Shown one piece after another: positions 33,649-43,572 of a stretch of DNA of 64,000 bases. Position 1 is the first letter of the stretch. Each line of letters opens with the position of its first letter. Both the position numbers and the translations under genes were made by a program. The notes under the pieces are model-generated. The model saw nothing but the letters and a program-made list of their open reading frames with translations, did no database searches and was not told the DNA's origin. The stretch comes from Gemmatimonadaceae bacterium (GTDB lineage: Bacteria; Gemmatimonadota; Gemmatimonadetes; Gemmatimonadales; Gemmatimonadaceae). The stretch lies in assembly GCA_030647905.1 (NCBI GenBank), contig JAUSJA010000025.1, positions 186,001 through 250,000 on the forward strand, given 5' to 3'.

Positions 33649-35963
33649 AAAGCAAACCCGAGATTCACCATCGTCCGCCGGTTGGCGCGATCCGTGAACA
33701 GAACATTCACGTTCAGGCCGGGATTGATTGCGCCAACCCAGAACCCCGCACCGTTCGCCCTGTGCCAACCGCCCGGTGAATCGCCGTCCACATAGACCCG
33801 GCCGGCATCCATGAAGCCGAGCACTCCAACGTCGAGCGGAAGAATTAACGGGAATTTCGCGATGGGAACACGAAGCTCGGTGGTACCGTAGACGGACGCG
33901 TCACCCGCGTAGCGCTGACGATGCTCCGTACGGAAAGAGCTGCCTCCACCGAGAAACGCCGCGTCGAAATACGGAAAGTCGCCGAACAGCTTCTTGCCGC
34001 CCGCGCGCAATGCAAGCACGGGACTCGTGGCCACGGGAAGTGTGAGATAGGAAACGGCAACCGCCTCGATTGCCTGATACGCGCTCGCCACATCCCAAAT
34101 TGCCGGATATGCGCTCCCGGCTACATCAAGCACGGAGCGATTTCTTATGGTGGCTCGCGCCTCTCGCGTATCGTAGTGCAGCTTGAGCTGTGCTCCCACC
34201 TGGCCGAAGCGCGTGAATCCGTACGGCCTCTCATCTGATATGAAACGCTGGCGCGTGCTATCGGTGGTCGCATAGCGAATGACCGGACCGAGTGAGATGT
34301 CGCTCTCTGGCGCGAAAGACAATCCAACCGCCGGGCGGAACTGCCACTGGGTCTGCCTTACATCATAGAACCTGCTTTCGATGTAGGGAACGTCGTTGCC
34401 GAAGCCGCGAAACTGAATGACATCGAGCTGCGACATGCCGGCGGCCCCGGCCAGGTGAACATCGGAGCTCTCGAACCGCTTGTCCGCGTCCGTGCGGACC
34501 TGGAATCCATGGGTTGCGGTGGACCAGGCAGCGTCTGCCTTCACCATGTTCGAGTACGGAACGCGCCGAAAACCGTATGCGTAGCGGGCGACGCCGACTC
34601 GCGGAACGAGTCCGAGTCCGTGCCCGGTCTTGATACCGGCAAGCGGCTCGATTGAGCTGCCGTGATCCTTCATCGGCGGCATGGACGTGCCGAAAGCGTG
34701 CACCCACGGCCGACGATTGAAGTAGTGATTCAGCGCGGTCGCTTCATCCTTGCCCTCGTCCACCGTATCGCGGGCATACTTCACCTTCTGCGTGCTCCCT
34801 GCGTCATAGAGACGCGTCGGATTTTTCTCGCCCCCGACCGTGGACATGTCCACGAATGAATTGTCGCCGTTGCCGCCGATGATGCGCACCTTGATAGTGC
34901 GCGGAACATTTCCGGTGACGATCGCCGAGTCGTTGCCGTCGTGAAGGTAGACCCGAATCTCACTGGTCTCGCGCGGATCGAAGCGGCGATGGAAATACGG
35001 AGATTTGCCCCCTGACTGCATGCTGACATCTACAGCACCGTCGGCGGAGCGAACGACAGTGGCCTTCTCGGCCGAATCGGTGCCGTGGATGTCGGCTACC
35101 GACCAGAGCTGCCGATAATAGAGCCCGGCCGCCTCGGGCAGCTTGTCGCGGCGTGCATGGAGGATCTGGGCGATGCGGCCCGACGACGCGGCGTACTCCG
35201 CCGGCATCGCGCCAACCGCCTTGTCTATCACTGCGTCGTCAATCGTCCGCACCGGACCGGCGACGACGGCATCCCACGTTGTCCTGTCGAGGCTGCCGAG
35301 AAGCCGGCGGTCGAAGTCTGTCGCGTTCTGGAACAGAGCCGTCGCATCAGGATACACGTCGCGGAATGTGACGAGACTCGGCGCCGCGAAGCGCGCGGCG
35401 TTCAGCAGCAATCCTTCATACGAGACGAATACCTTGTCGCGATCGCGCGTAATCGGCTCCCACGGCGCATCGGAGCCTTTCCGAAGACGGGCCCATTTCC
35501 ACTGGCCGGGGTGCCGGTCGTTGTCGCCGAGCAGTATATCAACCAGTCGTGCGCGGAGAAATGCGCGAGCATCTACCTGATTCTGCGGGTCCTCGTTGAT
35601 CTTCTTCAGCAGCTCGTCGCTGTCAATAATTTCAGCGGCGCCCGCAAATCCGCGCACGTCTTTGGGTACCGTCGGATATTCCTCGATGGTGCCCAGCATG
35701 CCGGCGAAGTCCTTCCGGAACTCGCCTAGCCGGGGGTCGTCGGGCATGACAACGAGCATCGGCCTGGGATGGAGGATGCCGACTGCGTCGAGAATCGGAG
35801 CGGCGCCCACCGGAGCCGCTGGATGCGAGGCGCTGCCCTGGTCGTGGAAGATTTTCGCGATGAGGGCCGTCCGGCGACGCGCCGGCACCTTTTCCCAGCA
35901 ACAGCCGCTGGGTATCGGGAAAAAAATACGACACGATAAGCAGAACCGCCGCGAGGATCGCAT
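33645..35963 (-). pseudogene. 5'-truncated outer-membrane protein with Omp85-like C-terminal barrel
   Basis: The body from about 35880 down is a known type of large outer-membrane protein. It has a globular domain with PRPMLVVMPDDPRLGEFRKD, VDARAFLRARLVDILLGDND, RHPGQWKWARL and PITRDRDKVFVSYEG. It then has a surface-antigen-like beta-barrel ending RTMVNLGFAF with the terminal Phe needed for outer-membrane insertion. The family's normal ~120-residue start (signal plus conserved beta region) is missing. Instead the 42 residues from ATG 35963 are the out-of-frame reading of a different membrane-protein gene start (see 35860-36039). Without a signal peptide it cannot reach the outer membrane, so it is probably non-functional unless the join is an assembly error. 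Confidence 0.7.
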
Positions 35964-36039
35964 AGTAGGCGAGGAGGCGCCGCAGGGGGCGGTCGGAACC
36001 GAGCGTCATTGCATCGATGAGCCAGCCAATGGGGTGCAT
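35860..36039 (-). pseudogene. N-terminal remnant of a small membrane protein (possibly DUF4956-like)
   Basis: ATG 36039 opens MHPIGWLIDAMTLGSDRPLR, then RLLAYYAILAAVLLIVSYFF and PDTQRLLLGKGAG, after which the frame loses sense and the next frame becomes the outer-membrane protein. The single TM segment after an RRLLAYYA motif recalls the start of DUF4956 membrane proteins; low-confidence memory match. Only ~55 codons survive. It supports a deletion joining two unrelated genes near 35870-35890. Confidence 0.5.
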
Positions 36040-36127
36040 GCTTCGCTCCAGTGCAAGTTGAAAGCCGGATTGCCCTGTCGTTTATGCTGGTGTCACATGT
36101 GGCGTCGGCGAAGTGTCAACCGGGGCT

Positions 36128-36352
36128 TCAACCTCCAGCTTCACCCGCGGATCGGGAGCGATCGAGCATCACCCCCGCGCCGACGAGGATCGCGCCGATC
36201 ACCACGGCACTGAGTCCGAGCGTACCGGCTGGACCGAATCCGGGGCGCGCTCCGTTTCGGATGGCGAGGAGAGCGATCACGAGCACTACCCCTCCAAAGG
36301 AAAGACAAATGGTTCCTACAGCCGCCAGACTCGTGGCCAACCTTGAATGCAT
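36128..36352 (-). CDS. Small two-TM membrane protein, 74 aa
   Basis: MHSRLATSLAAVGTICLSFG, VVLVIALLAIRNGAR, then GFGPAGTLGLSAVVIGAILV, ending DRSRSAGEAGG: two hydrophobic helices with a short basic loop. GGAG lies just upstream of the ATG. No family recognised. Composition argues for a real membrane protein rather than an antisense shadow. Confidence 0.55.
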   Translation of the reverse strand: MHSRLATSLAAVGTICLSFGGVVLVIALLAIRNGARPGFGPAGTLGLSAVVIGAILVGAGVMLDRSRSAGEAGG

Positions 36353-36445
36353 CGCTCCGCCATGGTTCTCGGCCTGACTGATTATCAGGTCGCTGGTATA
36401 GTGCTCCGGAAACGCGGCTCCAGCAAGCCAGAAGCAAATTGCTCC

Positions 36446-36895
36446 TCAATCCGAGTAGGGATAGTCCGGATCGGCCAGCTTCGCGGCGAGCGCTGTTGCG
36501 TCAGGACCAGCGATCTCGCTTGCCAGCTTGAGAAGCATGCCGCTGAGATGGTCTCCATACCTCAGAATGGCAACCGCGCGCGATTTCCGCGCGAGCAGAA
36601 AGGCAAGAAAAGGCTTGTCGGACTTGTCAATGTTGCACGCCGGACACGCGAGCACGAGGTTGTCGCGCCGGTCGTAGGCGGTCTTGCCCTTCCGCGGAGT
36701 TACGTGGTCGAGCGTGATGCGATCGCGCCGGATCTTTCGCTCACAGTAAGCGCAGACCGGGCCGTGTTTCACGAGAAGCCACTCTCGCGTTTCCATGTAG
36801 GCATTGCGCGATGTAGGCTGCGATGTGTGTTCCTGCTGTTTTCGGGCTGGGCCGGCGCGGCGGCGGCGGGACGATCCAGTTTGCTTCCGCTTCAT
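36446..36895 (-). CDS. HNH endonuclease
   Basis: 149 residues. HNH motif: VCAYCERKIRRDRITLDHVT, then PRKGKTAYDRRDNLVLACPA and CNIDKSDKPFLAFLL. It has the zinc-binding CxxC pairs, the catalytic His in LDHVTP and the Asn of the NLVLAC strand. The N-terminus (~1-30) is basic. Its ATG overlaps the stop of the sortilin-like gene (ATGA, 36892-36895), an odd partner for a cytoplasmic nuclease. No phage or restriction gene is adjacent. Could be a domesticated stand-alone nuclease with McrA-like preference; unknown. Confidence 0.88.
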   Translation of the reverse strand: MKRKQTGSSRRRRAGPARKQQEHTSQPTSRNAYMETREWLLVKHGPVCAYCERKIRRDRITLDHVTPRKGKTAYDRRDNLVLACPACNIDKSDKPFLAFLLARKSRAVAILRYGDHLSGMLLKLASEIAGPDATALAAKLADPDYPYSD

Positions 36896-39777
36896 TGCTG
36901 TCGCCCGAGCATCGGATCGGCGCGGATTACGAGAGTGCTCATGTAGCGATTCCCGTCCACCACGAGCGTCAGCCGATACGTGCCCGGCCCGACAGTCATG
37001 CCGCGCAGCTCGTTGGCGAGCGGCCCTCCCGCATCCAGCAGTACCTGAATCGCCTCTCGGCGCTGTGCGTCCGTCGTCGCGGCCTGATACCGCGCGTATG
37101 CCTGCTGGTAGCTCGACTGCTCCTCACCGCCGGCGCGAATGAGCTGCTCGAAACGCTGCGCGATCGTCTGACGCTGCGCATCGGTCAGCGCAGCCGTGAC
37201 GAACCGGAGGTCCCACTTGTAGCGATTGATCCCTGTGCTGCGCGGCAGCGTCACGGTCCGCGTGACTCCACGGCCGTTGGAAATCTCGAGCGTGGGATCG
37301 GCGGCCGGAGCGCTCCTGATGTAGTACGCGATGAGCGCACTGTGAGTGAGACCCGCGCGCGGAAGTGTGCCGCTCGGCGCCACCGATGGCGGGTTCTCGC
37401 CCGCGAACCAGAAATGGCCGCGCTGTCCGCCGCGGCTCACGCTCTCCCAGAGCGTCGTGACACGTTGCTCGAAGAGATGCGCCGGCGCCGCGATCACCGC
37501 TGGCGTCATCTGCTGGAGCGGCGTGATGTCATCCGCGATGAAGATGCTGCGTCCATGGGTTCCGGCGACGAGATCGTTGTCACGCGGATGGATTACCAGA
37601 TCCTGTGTGGCGACCGTCGGCATGCCGTTCATGAAACGTGTCCAGTGCTTTCCGCCATCGAGCGATGCATAAACAGCGAACTCGGTCCCCGCAAAGAGAA
37701 GATTCGGATTGCGCAGGTCCTCGCGCACGACATGCACGGCCTGGCCATCGGGAATGTTCGCCGAGATGCTCGTCCATGTCTTTCCGTAATCCGCCGTCTT
37801 GAAGATCCATGGCGTGAGCCGCTCGCTGCGGTGGCCGTCGAACACCGCGTACGCCGTCGCCGGATCGAAATGCGACGCTTCTATGCGGTCCACCCAGATG
37901 CCGGCCGGGACACTCCGCACCGCGGCGCGCACGTTCGTCCACCGGATTCCACCGTCGCGCGTTACCTGAACGTTTCCGTCATCGGTTCCGACCCAGATCA
38001 CATCCCTGGCGATCGGTGACTGTGAGACCGATGTGATCGTACCGTGAGTCTCGGCGCCCGTGTTCTCGCGCGTGATGCCGCCATGCTGAATGCGAGTCTT
38101 CGCTGAATCGTTCGTCGAGAGATCAGGACTGATGATGCGCCAGCTCTCTCCGCGGTCGGTGGTGCGGAAGAGATGGTTGCCGCCGAGGAAGAGCGTGGCT
38201 GGATCGTGCGGCGACATGACCAGCGGCGCCGACCAGTTGAAGCGGAACATCCCCGTGCCGCGTGCGTTCGGGCCGAGGGTTTCCGCATAGTTCACGACGT
38301 TCGCCTGAGTGGGACGTGCGTTCGTGATCGCGCGCGTTTCGGCGTTGTAGCGCCGGAAGCTTCCCCCTTCCGCTTCTGTGTAGACGCGACGCCAGTCGGT
38401 TGGATCTATCTGAATGTCCTGGCCGTCACCCCAATGCACCTTCCACGCGTTGTCGTTCAGAATGCCGCGCACGTCGCGGGTGAAGCTCGGCCCGGCGAAT
38501 GTGCCGTTGTCCTGGAGACCGCCGTACACGTAGTACGGATCACGCATGTCCAGACCGAGACGATAGTACTGCCCGATGGCGAAGTTGTCGAACAACGTGA
38601 AGCTGCGACCGTGATCGTGCGTGAGCGATGATCCCTTGTCGGCGCCGATGTAGTAGCGGTTGGCGTTCTTCGGATCAAGCCATATCGCGTGGAAGTCGCC
38701 GTGAATCTCCTCGTCGGCACTGCCGTTGCGGAAAGTCTTTCCGCCGTCATCAGACACCATGAACCGGGTCGTCAGGACGTAGACACGCTTGTCGTCCAGC
38801 GGGTTGATGCGGATCTGGCTGTAGTAGAACGGACGGTTGTTGTACGTGTTGAGGTATTTCCAGGAATTGCCGCCGTCCTCGGAGCGGTAGATGCCTGAGC
38901 CGGGTCGCGCGAGATCGTTGGTCTGTTCCGCCTCGACGATCGCCATCAGGATCTGCGGGTTCTGCCGCGAGATCGTGAGTCCGATGCGCCCTGTCAGGCC
39001 AGGCGGCAATCCAACGGTGAGCTTCTTCCACGTCGCGCCGCCATCGGTGGACTTGAAGATGCCGCCACTCGGCCCGCCGCTCGTGAAAGTCCAGGGCTTG
39101 CGAAGGCGATCATAGAAGGCGGTGTACAGAACGTCGGGATTGGATGGATCCATCACCAGGTCAATCGCACCCGCGCGTCCGTCGGCGGGGAGACCGCCGC
39201 CGAGCCTGGTCCAGGTGATGCCGCCGTCGGTCGTCTTGAAGATGCCGCGGTCGCCGGTGTATCCCCACAGGTGACCGATCGCGGCCACGTAAACGATGTC
39301 GGCCTGATTCGGATGCGTGACGACGCGCGCGATCTGGTGGGTCGAGCGCAGCCCCATGTTCCGGAACGTGCGGCCTCCGTCGGCGGACTTGTAGATCCCG
39401 TCGCCCCACGCAACGCTGTTGCGATTGTTCGCTTCACCCGTGCCGACCCATACGATCTCCGGGTTCGGCTGAAAGAGCGCGATGTCCCCGATGGATGCCG
39501 ACGCGTAATTGTCGAAGATCGGTTGCCAGGTAGTCCCCGCATTCACCGACTTGAAAATGCCGCCGGACGCCGACGCGACGTACACCGTTGTGAAGCTCGT
39601 GTCCACCGCTTCGATGTCCACCACTCGGCCGCCCATGCTCGCGGGCCCGATGTTCCGCCAACGGAAACTGGAGAGCAGCGCGGAGTCAGTTGGCTGTGCG
39701 GCGAGCGGAGTCGCCGCGATAGTGACAAGAAGCACGAATGGTGCGAAGCAAATGGTGCGGAAGGTGGAGTGATGCAT
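36892..39777 (-). CDS. Sortilin/VPS10-like multi-bladed beta-propeller protein, secreted
   Basis: 961 residues from ATG 39777, which opens a signal peptide (TICFAPFVLLVTIAATPLAA) and has GGAGAC ten bases upstream; ATG 39822 adds 15 residues without signal character. The repeats GGIFKSVNAGTTWQPIFDN, GIYKSADGGRTFRNMG, GIFKTTDGGITWTRLG, GIYRSEDGGNSWKYLN and LFRTTDRGESWRII are BNR/Asp-box blades of the type annotated as glycosyl hydrolase or VPS10 domain. The C-terminus (~820-960) has a helical insertion and a beta domain with VGPGTYRLTLVVDGNRY. No catalytic residues can be assigned; probably an extracellular binding or degradative protein. Coupled to the HNH gene. Confidence 0.88.
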   Translation of the reverse strand: MHHSTFRTICFAPFVLLVTIAATPLAAQPTDSALLSSFRWRNIGPASMGGRVVDIEAVDTSFTTVYVASASGGIFKSVNAGTTWQPIFDNYASASIGDIALFQPNPEIVWVGTGEANNRNSVAWGDGIYKSADGGRTFRNMGLRSTHQIARVVTHPNQADIVYVAAIGHLWGYTGDRGIFKTTDGGITWTRLGGGLPADGRAGAIDLVMDPSNPDVLYTAFYDRLRKPWTFTSGGPSGGIFKSTDGGATWKKLTVGLPPGLTGRIGLTISRQNPQILMAIVEAEQTNDLARPGSGIYRSEDGGNSWKYLNTYNNRPFYYSQIRINPLDDKRVYVLTTRFMVSDDGGKTFRNGSADEEIHGDFHAIWLDPKNANRYYIGADKGSSLTHDHGRSFTLFDNFAIGQYYRLGLDMRDPYYVYGGLQDNGTFAGPSFTRDVRGILNDNAWKVHWGDGQDIQIDPTDWRRVYTEAEGGSFRRYNAETRAITNARPTQANVVNYAETLGPNARGTGMFRFNWSAPLVMSPHDPATLFLGGNHLFRTTDRGESWRIISPDLSTNDSAKTRIQHGGITRENTGAETHGTITSVSQSPIARDVIWVGTDDGNVQVTRDGGIRWTNVRAAVRSVPAGIWVDRIEASHFDPATAYAVFDGHRSERLTPWIFKTADYGKTWTSISANIPDGQAVHVVREDLRNPNLLFAGTEFAVYASLDGGKHWTRFMNGMPTVATQDLVIHPRDNDLVAGTHGRSIFIADDITPLQQMTPAVIAAPAHLFEQRVTTLWESVSRGGQRGHFWFAGENPPSVAPSGTLPRAGLTHSALIAYYIRSAPAADPTLEISNGRGVTRTVTLPRSTGINRYKWDLRFVTAALTDAQRQTIAQRFEQLIRAGGEEQSSYQQAYARYQAATTDAQRREAIQVLLDAGGPLANELRGMTVGPGTYRLTLVVDGNRYMSTLVIRADPMLGRQQ

Positions 39778-39833
39778 GCTCGGACTGTCTCCGGGAGCTG
39801 GTGAATTGGGGAGCCGCGTCAATATGTGAGTGA

Positions 39834-40178
39834 CTAGGCGCGCACGGCTACGACCGCTGTCCCATAGCAGAGAACTTCCGTCACGCCGGACATGACCTCG
39901 GTGGCATCATAATGAATTGCGACAACGGCATTCGCGCCCAGCTCCTGGGCGTGCCTCAGCATCAGCTCGAAGGCCTCCGCCCGCGTCTTCTCACACAACT
40001 CGGTGAGCAGCGTGATATTGCCGCCGATGAGTGTCTGTAGCGATGCCCCGACTGTGCCCAGAATGGAGCGGGATCGCACTGTGACGCCCCTGACCACGCC
40101 GAGCGTCTGGGTGGCACGATAGCCCTCCAGAGTCATCGCGGTCGTCGTCATGTCGTGCGCTATTGGTCGCATGCCCAT
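39834..40178 (-). CDS. YbjQ/UPF0145 family protein
   Basis: 114 residues; a start at 40151 ([20 protein letters not shown]) is also possible. Family blocks: [36 protein letters not shown] and [20 protein letters not shown], then [11 protein letters not shown]. The fold is a small oligomeric alpha/beta domain once called heavy-metal-binding; function unproven. The divergent spacer to the propeller-phosphoesterase (40179-40391) shows no gene. Confidence 0.9.
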   Translation of the reverse strand: MGMRPIAHDMTTTAMTLEGYRATQTLGVVRGVTVRSRSILGTVGASLQTLIGGNITLLTELCEKTRAEAFELMLRHAQELGANAVVAIHYDATEVMSGVTEVLCYGTAVVAVRA

Positions 40179-40391
40179 TTCTGTTCTCCGGGTCTCAGGC
40201 CTCGATTTGACGGCGCGTCGGGTGCGGCATATCCTCCGCTGAACACGAAGGAACGCAAAAGGAGAGCGAGATGCAAGCAGAGGTTCGGCACGTGCTCCGC
40301 CCGGGTAACGGGTAGCGCGTAACCCTTACCAGTGCCCCCATCCGGTCCCATACTCCCGGCCACTCATCGCATTTCCTCTCCAAACCGTCTC

Positions 40392-42842
40392 ATGCAGCTA
40401 TCACGTCTTCTCGCACTGCTCGCGCTAGTCAGCGCCTGCACCACCTCTCCATCGAGTGACATCGCGTCCACTACGGAAGCGCCGCGGCTTCCCACTGGCG
40501 TGCGCCTCGATCCCGCGGGCAAGATCGCCGATGTGGGGTCGTTGCCTCTCGCACTCGTTCCTTCTCCCGACGGGCGCCGCATCGTGCTGCTGCTCAATGG
40601 ATACAGGGACCAGGGAGTGCAGATCGTTGACCGGGCCACCGGACAGGTCACGCAGACGCTCGTACAACCCGCTGCATTCCTTGGGCTCGCGTTCAGCCCC
40701 GATGGCAAGCGGCTGTACGCTTCAGGTGGTGACGAAGACGTAGTGTACGCCTACGACTGGGCAAATGGCGCTGCTACACCGGCCGACACGTTCGTCCTCG
40801 CGAAAAAAGAAAAAGGAAAGTCAGGAACGAAATATCCCGGAGGCATCGGCATGTCGCCCAACGGGAAAACGATGTACGTGGCGGAGAATCTCGCGGACTC
40901 GCTGGTGGTGGTGGACATTGCGACCGGGAGGGTGACGCAGCGGTTCGCGACCGAGCGGTATCCGTACGGCGTGGCTGTGGCGCCGGATGGAACTGTCTAT
41001 GTGTCGGCGTGGGGTGGTTCCACGGTCTCGGTGTTCACCCCTTCGGGTGAAACCGTTGTTAGCGCCGGCCGCATCACGGTGGGACGCCATCCTTCGGCGC
41101 TGCTGCTGAATCACGATGGCTCGCGGCTGTTCGCGGCATCGGGAAGTACCGACCGCATTGCTGTAGTGGATACGCGCGAGCGCAAAGTCATCATGCAGCT
41201 CATGGATGCACCGCCCGCCGGACCGAGCGAAGGAAGCACGCCGAACGCGCTGGCATTGTCGCCTGACGGCCACCGGCTGTTCGTCGCCGAAGGCGACAAC
41301 AACGCCGTCGGCGTGTTCGATCTTTCGCCCGCAATCTCTGGAGTCCCCACTGCGACAGGCAATAACCGACTGGCCGGGCGAATTCCGGCTGGCTGGTATC
41401 CCGCCGCGCTGATGGCTACGCGCGATTCACTGTTCGTCGCGAACGCCAAGGGGCGCGGCACGGGCCCGAATCCTGGTGGACCGGACCCGCTCAATGGACG
41501 TAGCACCAACCCTCGTCTCTACACGCTCGGCCAGCTTTCGGGAACGGTGATGATGATAGACGCCGCCCGCGCCACTTCCGCCGAGCTGGCGCAGTACTCG
41601 GCGCGAGTCGAGCGCGCGAACGGCTGGAATGTCGCACGGCCGGGCGCAAGCTATCCGCCGATCGAGCATGTCATCTATGTCATCAAGGAGAATCGCACCT
41701 ACGATCAGGTATTGGGCGACCTGCGCCAGGCGGACGGCGATACCTCGCTGCTCTTCTTCCCACGACCGGTGTCGCCGAATCATCACGCGCTCGCCGAGCG
41801 GTTCGGCATCTTCGACCGGTTTTTCGTGAACGCGGAGGTGAGTCCGGACGGGCACAACTGGTCCACCGCCGCGTATGCGTCCGACTATCTGCAGAAGACC
41901 GTTCCGTCGAATTACTCGAGACGTGGACGGAGTTACGATTACGAGGGGACCAATCGCGGAAAGATTCCTGACGATGATGTGGCGGAGCCGGGGTCCGGTT
42001 ATCTGTGGAATCTCGCGCAGAAGTCAGGGATCACCTTCCGGAACTACGGCGAGTTCGTGATTCCGCTCGACTTCCTGCCGGATGGCTCGAGGCCTCCGGG
42101 ATATCGCGCCAACAAGCCATACCTGGCCGCCAACACCAATCAGGATTATCCCGGCTTCAGCATGGAGATCCCCGACCAGAAGCGGGCGGATATATGGATC
42201 GCCGAGCTGCAGAAGTTCGAGCGCGATGGCAAGATGCCGGCGCTCGAGATCATACGGCTGCCGAACGACCATACGTCGGGTGCCTCGGCTGGCAAGCCGA
42301 CGCCGAGGGCGTTCATGGCGGATAATGATCTCGCGCTGGGGCGGATGATCGAAGCGTTGTCGAAGACCCAGTTCTGGAAGAGCACGGCCGTGTTCGTGCT
42401 CGAGGACGATGCGCAGAACGGTTCGGATCACGTGGATTCGCACAGGTCGCCGATGCTCGTGATATCGCCGTGGTCGCGCGGTGGGGTCGTGCACCGATTC
42501 ATCAACACGACCGATGTGATCGCGACGATCGAGGAGCTGTTGAAGCTCGGGACGATGTCGCAGTTCGATCACTTCGGCCGCCCGTTGAGAGATATCTGGG
42601 CATCGAAGCCCGACGTCACGCCCTATGTGGCGCTCGTGCCGGCGGTGTCGCTCGACGAGCGGAATCCGAGAGTCGGAATCGGCGCGGAAGAATCGAAGAA
42701 GCTCGCGCTTGAGAAGGAAGACATCGCGGACGAGGAGCTGTTCAATCGAATCCTGTGGCGCGCGATCAAGGGCGACGCGCGCTCATGGCCCGGAACCAAG
42801 AGAATGTCCGCGCGGGAGATGATGGTCAGTCCTGCTCGATAG
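40392..42842 (+). CDS. Lipoprotein with YncE-like beta-propeller and C-terminal phosphoesterase domain
   Basis: 816 residues from ATG 40392, giving a lipoprotein signal (MQLSRLLALLALVSAC). Residues ~50-410 are a seven-bladed YncE/NHL-like propeller: LAFSPDGKRLYASGGDEDVV, GIGMSPNGKTMYVAENLADS, ALALSPDGHRLFVAEGDNNA. Residues ~430-790 are an alkaline-phosphatase-superfamily phosphoesterase (PF04185-like): VIYVIKENRTYDQVLGDLRQ, RFFVNAEVSPDGHNWSTAAY, FVLEDDAQNGSDHVDSHRSP. Such bifunctional proteins are common in soil bacteria. Its 3' end overlaps antisense the shortened epimerase gene by 60 bp. Confidence 0.9.
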   Translation: MQLSRLLALLALVSACTTSPSSDIASTTEAPRLPTGVRLDPAGKIADVGSLPLALVPSPDGRRIVLLLNGYRDQGVQIVDRATGQVTQTLVQPAAFLGLAFSPDGKRLYASGGDEDVVYAYDWANGAATPADTFVLAKKEKGKSGTKYPGGIGMSPNGKTMYVAENLADSLVVVDIATGRVTQRFATERYPYGVAVAPDGTVYVSAWGGSTVSVFTPSGETVVSAGRITVGRHPSALLLNHDGSRLFAASGSTDRIAVVDTRERKVIMQLMDAPPAGPSEGSTPNALALSPDGHRLFVAEGDNNAVGVFDLSPAISGVPTATGNNRLAGRIPAGWYPAALMATRDSLFVANAKGRGTGPNPGGPDPLNGRSTNPRLYTLGQLSGTVMMIDAARATSAELAQYSARVERANGWNVARPGASYPPIEHVIYVIKENRTYDQVLGDLRQADGDTSLLFFPRPVSPNHHALAERFGIFDRFFVNAEVSPDGHNWSTAAYASDYLQKTVPSNYSRRGRSYDYEGTNRGKIPDDDVAEPGSGYLWNLAQKSGITFRNYGEFVIPLDFLPDGSRPPGYRANKPYLAANTNQDYPGFSMEIPDQKRADIWIAELQKFERDGKMPALEIIRLPNDHTSGASAGKPTPRAFMADNDLALGRMIEALSKTQFWKSTAVFVLEDDAQNGSDHVDSHRSPMLVISPWSRGGVVHRFINTTDVIATIEELLKLGTMSQFDHFGRPLRDIWASKPDVTPYVALVPAVSLDERNPRVGIGAEESKKLALEKEDIADEELFNRILWRAIKGDARSWPGTKRMSAREMMVSPAR

Positions 42843-43550
42843 GTCCCCGGTCCGCGTGTCATCAGCGCCTTCAGTCATGGAGTCCACTGCATCGCGCACC
42901 GCCGCAAGCGCGCTGCAGCGCGGCTCGAATGCCTGCGCTACGTCGTCTGCGTGAACGTGTTGCAGCGTGGCCATTCCATCTTCGGGGAGGGCAACCTTGT
43001 CGCCGCGCGCGAGCCGCTCGAACACGGTCACGTCGAGATTCCCCGCGGGGTTGATCGGTGGCCAGCCTCTGCCGGTGATATGGCCGGGATGCAGCACCGA
43101 CGCGGGAAAGCCGGCGCGAGCCTCGTCGAGCAGGAACCGCTCGATCTGCGCCTTTCGAATGCCGTATTCACCGAACGGCTTGCGCGGAGCGGTCTCGTCA
43201 TACGGACGCGACTGCGGCACACCGTGCACCCACAACGTTCCGCAATGAATGAAGAGCTTCACTCGATTCCGCAGCGCATCCACGATGTGTGTCGCTGAGC
43301 CGAGATCGAAACAGGTCAAATCCACGACCACGTCGGGCTCGAGAGAAGCCATGGCCTTTCCGAACGACCCGTTCCGCTCCGCTTCGACACGATCCATCAC
43401 AACAAGGCGAGTGGATTGCCACGCAGGGGATTCGTGGTAAGGCTGCCGCAAGCCACGACTGACTCCCACGACCTCATGCCCCGCCGCTACGAGCCGCGGT
43501 ACAAGGTAGGTGCCGATGTGACCTGTAGCGCCAACGATCAGGATGCGCAT
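42783..43550 (-). CDS. NAD-dependent epimerase/dehydratase, C-terminus truncated
   Basis: The Rossmann start MRILIVGATGHIGTYLVPRL is intact, and PDVVVDLTCFDLGSATHIVD, LFIHCGTLWVHGVPQSRPYD and YGIRKAQIERFLLDEA place the catalytic region. After VHADDVAQAFE (~205) the family usually has ~80-100 more residues of substrate domain. Here the next ~45 residues (PRCSALAAVRDAVDSMTEG and a hydrophilic tail) look unrelated and run antisense into the 3' end of the propeller-phosphoesterase gene. Probably a deletion has cut the 3' part; activity doubtful. Confidence 0.72.
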   Translation of the reverse strand: MRILIVGATGHIGTYLVPRLVAAGHEVVGVSRGLRQPYHESPAWQSTRLVVMDRVEAERNGSFGKAMASLEPDVVVDLTCFDLGSATHIVDALRNRVKLFIHCGTLWVHGVPQSRPYDETAPRKPFGEYGIRKAQIERFLLDEARAGFPASVLHPGHITGRGWPPINPAGNLDVTVFERLARGDKVALPEDGMATLQHVHADDVAQAFEPRCSALAAVRDAVDSMTEGADDTRTGDLSSRTDHHLPRGHSLGSGP

Positions 43551-43572
43551 CGCAACACTGCGGCATCCCGCT

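Noticed and set aside
40290-40345. GGGTAACGGGTA / GTAACCC motifs as an inverted repeat
   Set aside because: The arms do not pair properly; only short imperfect direct repeats.
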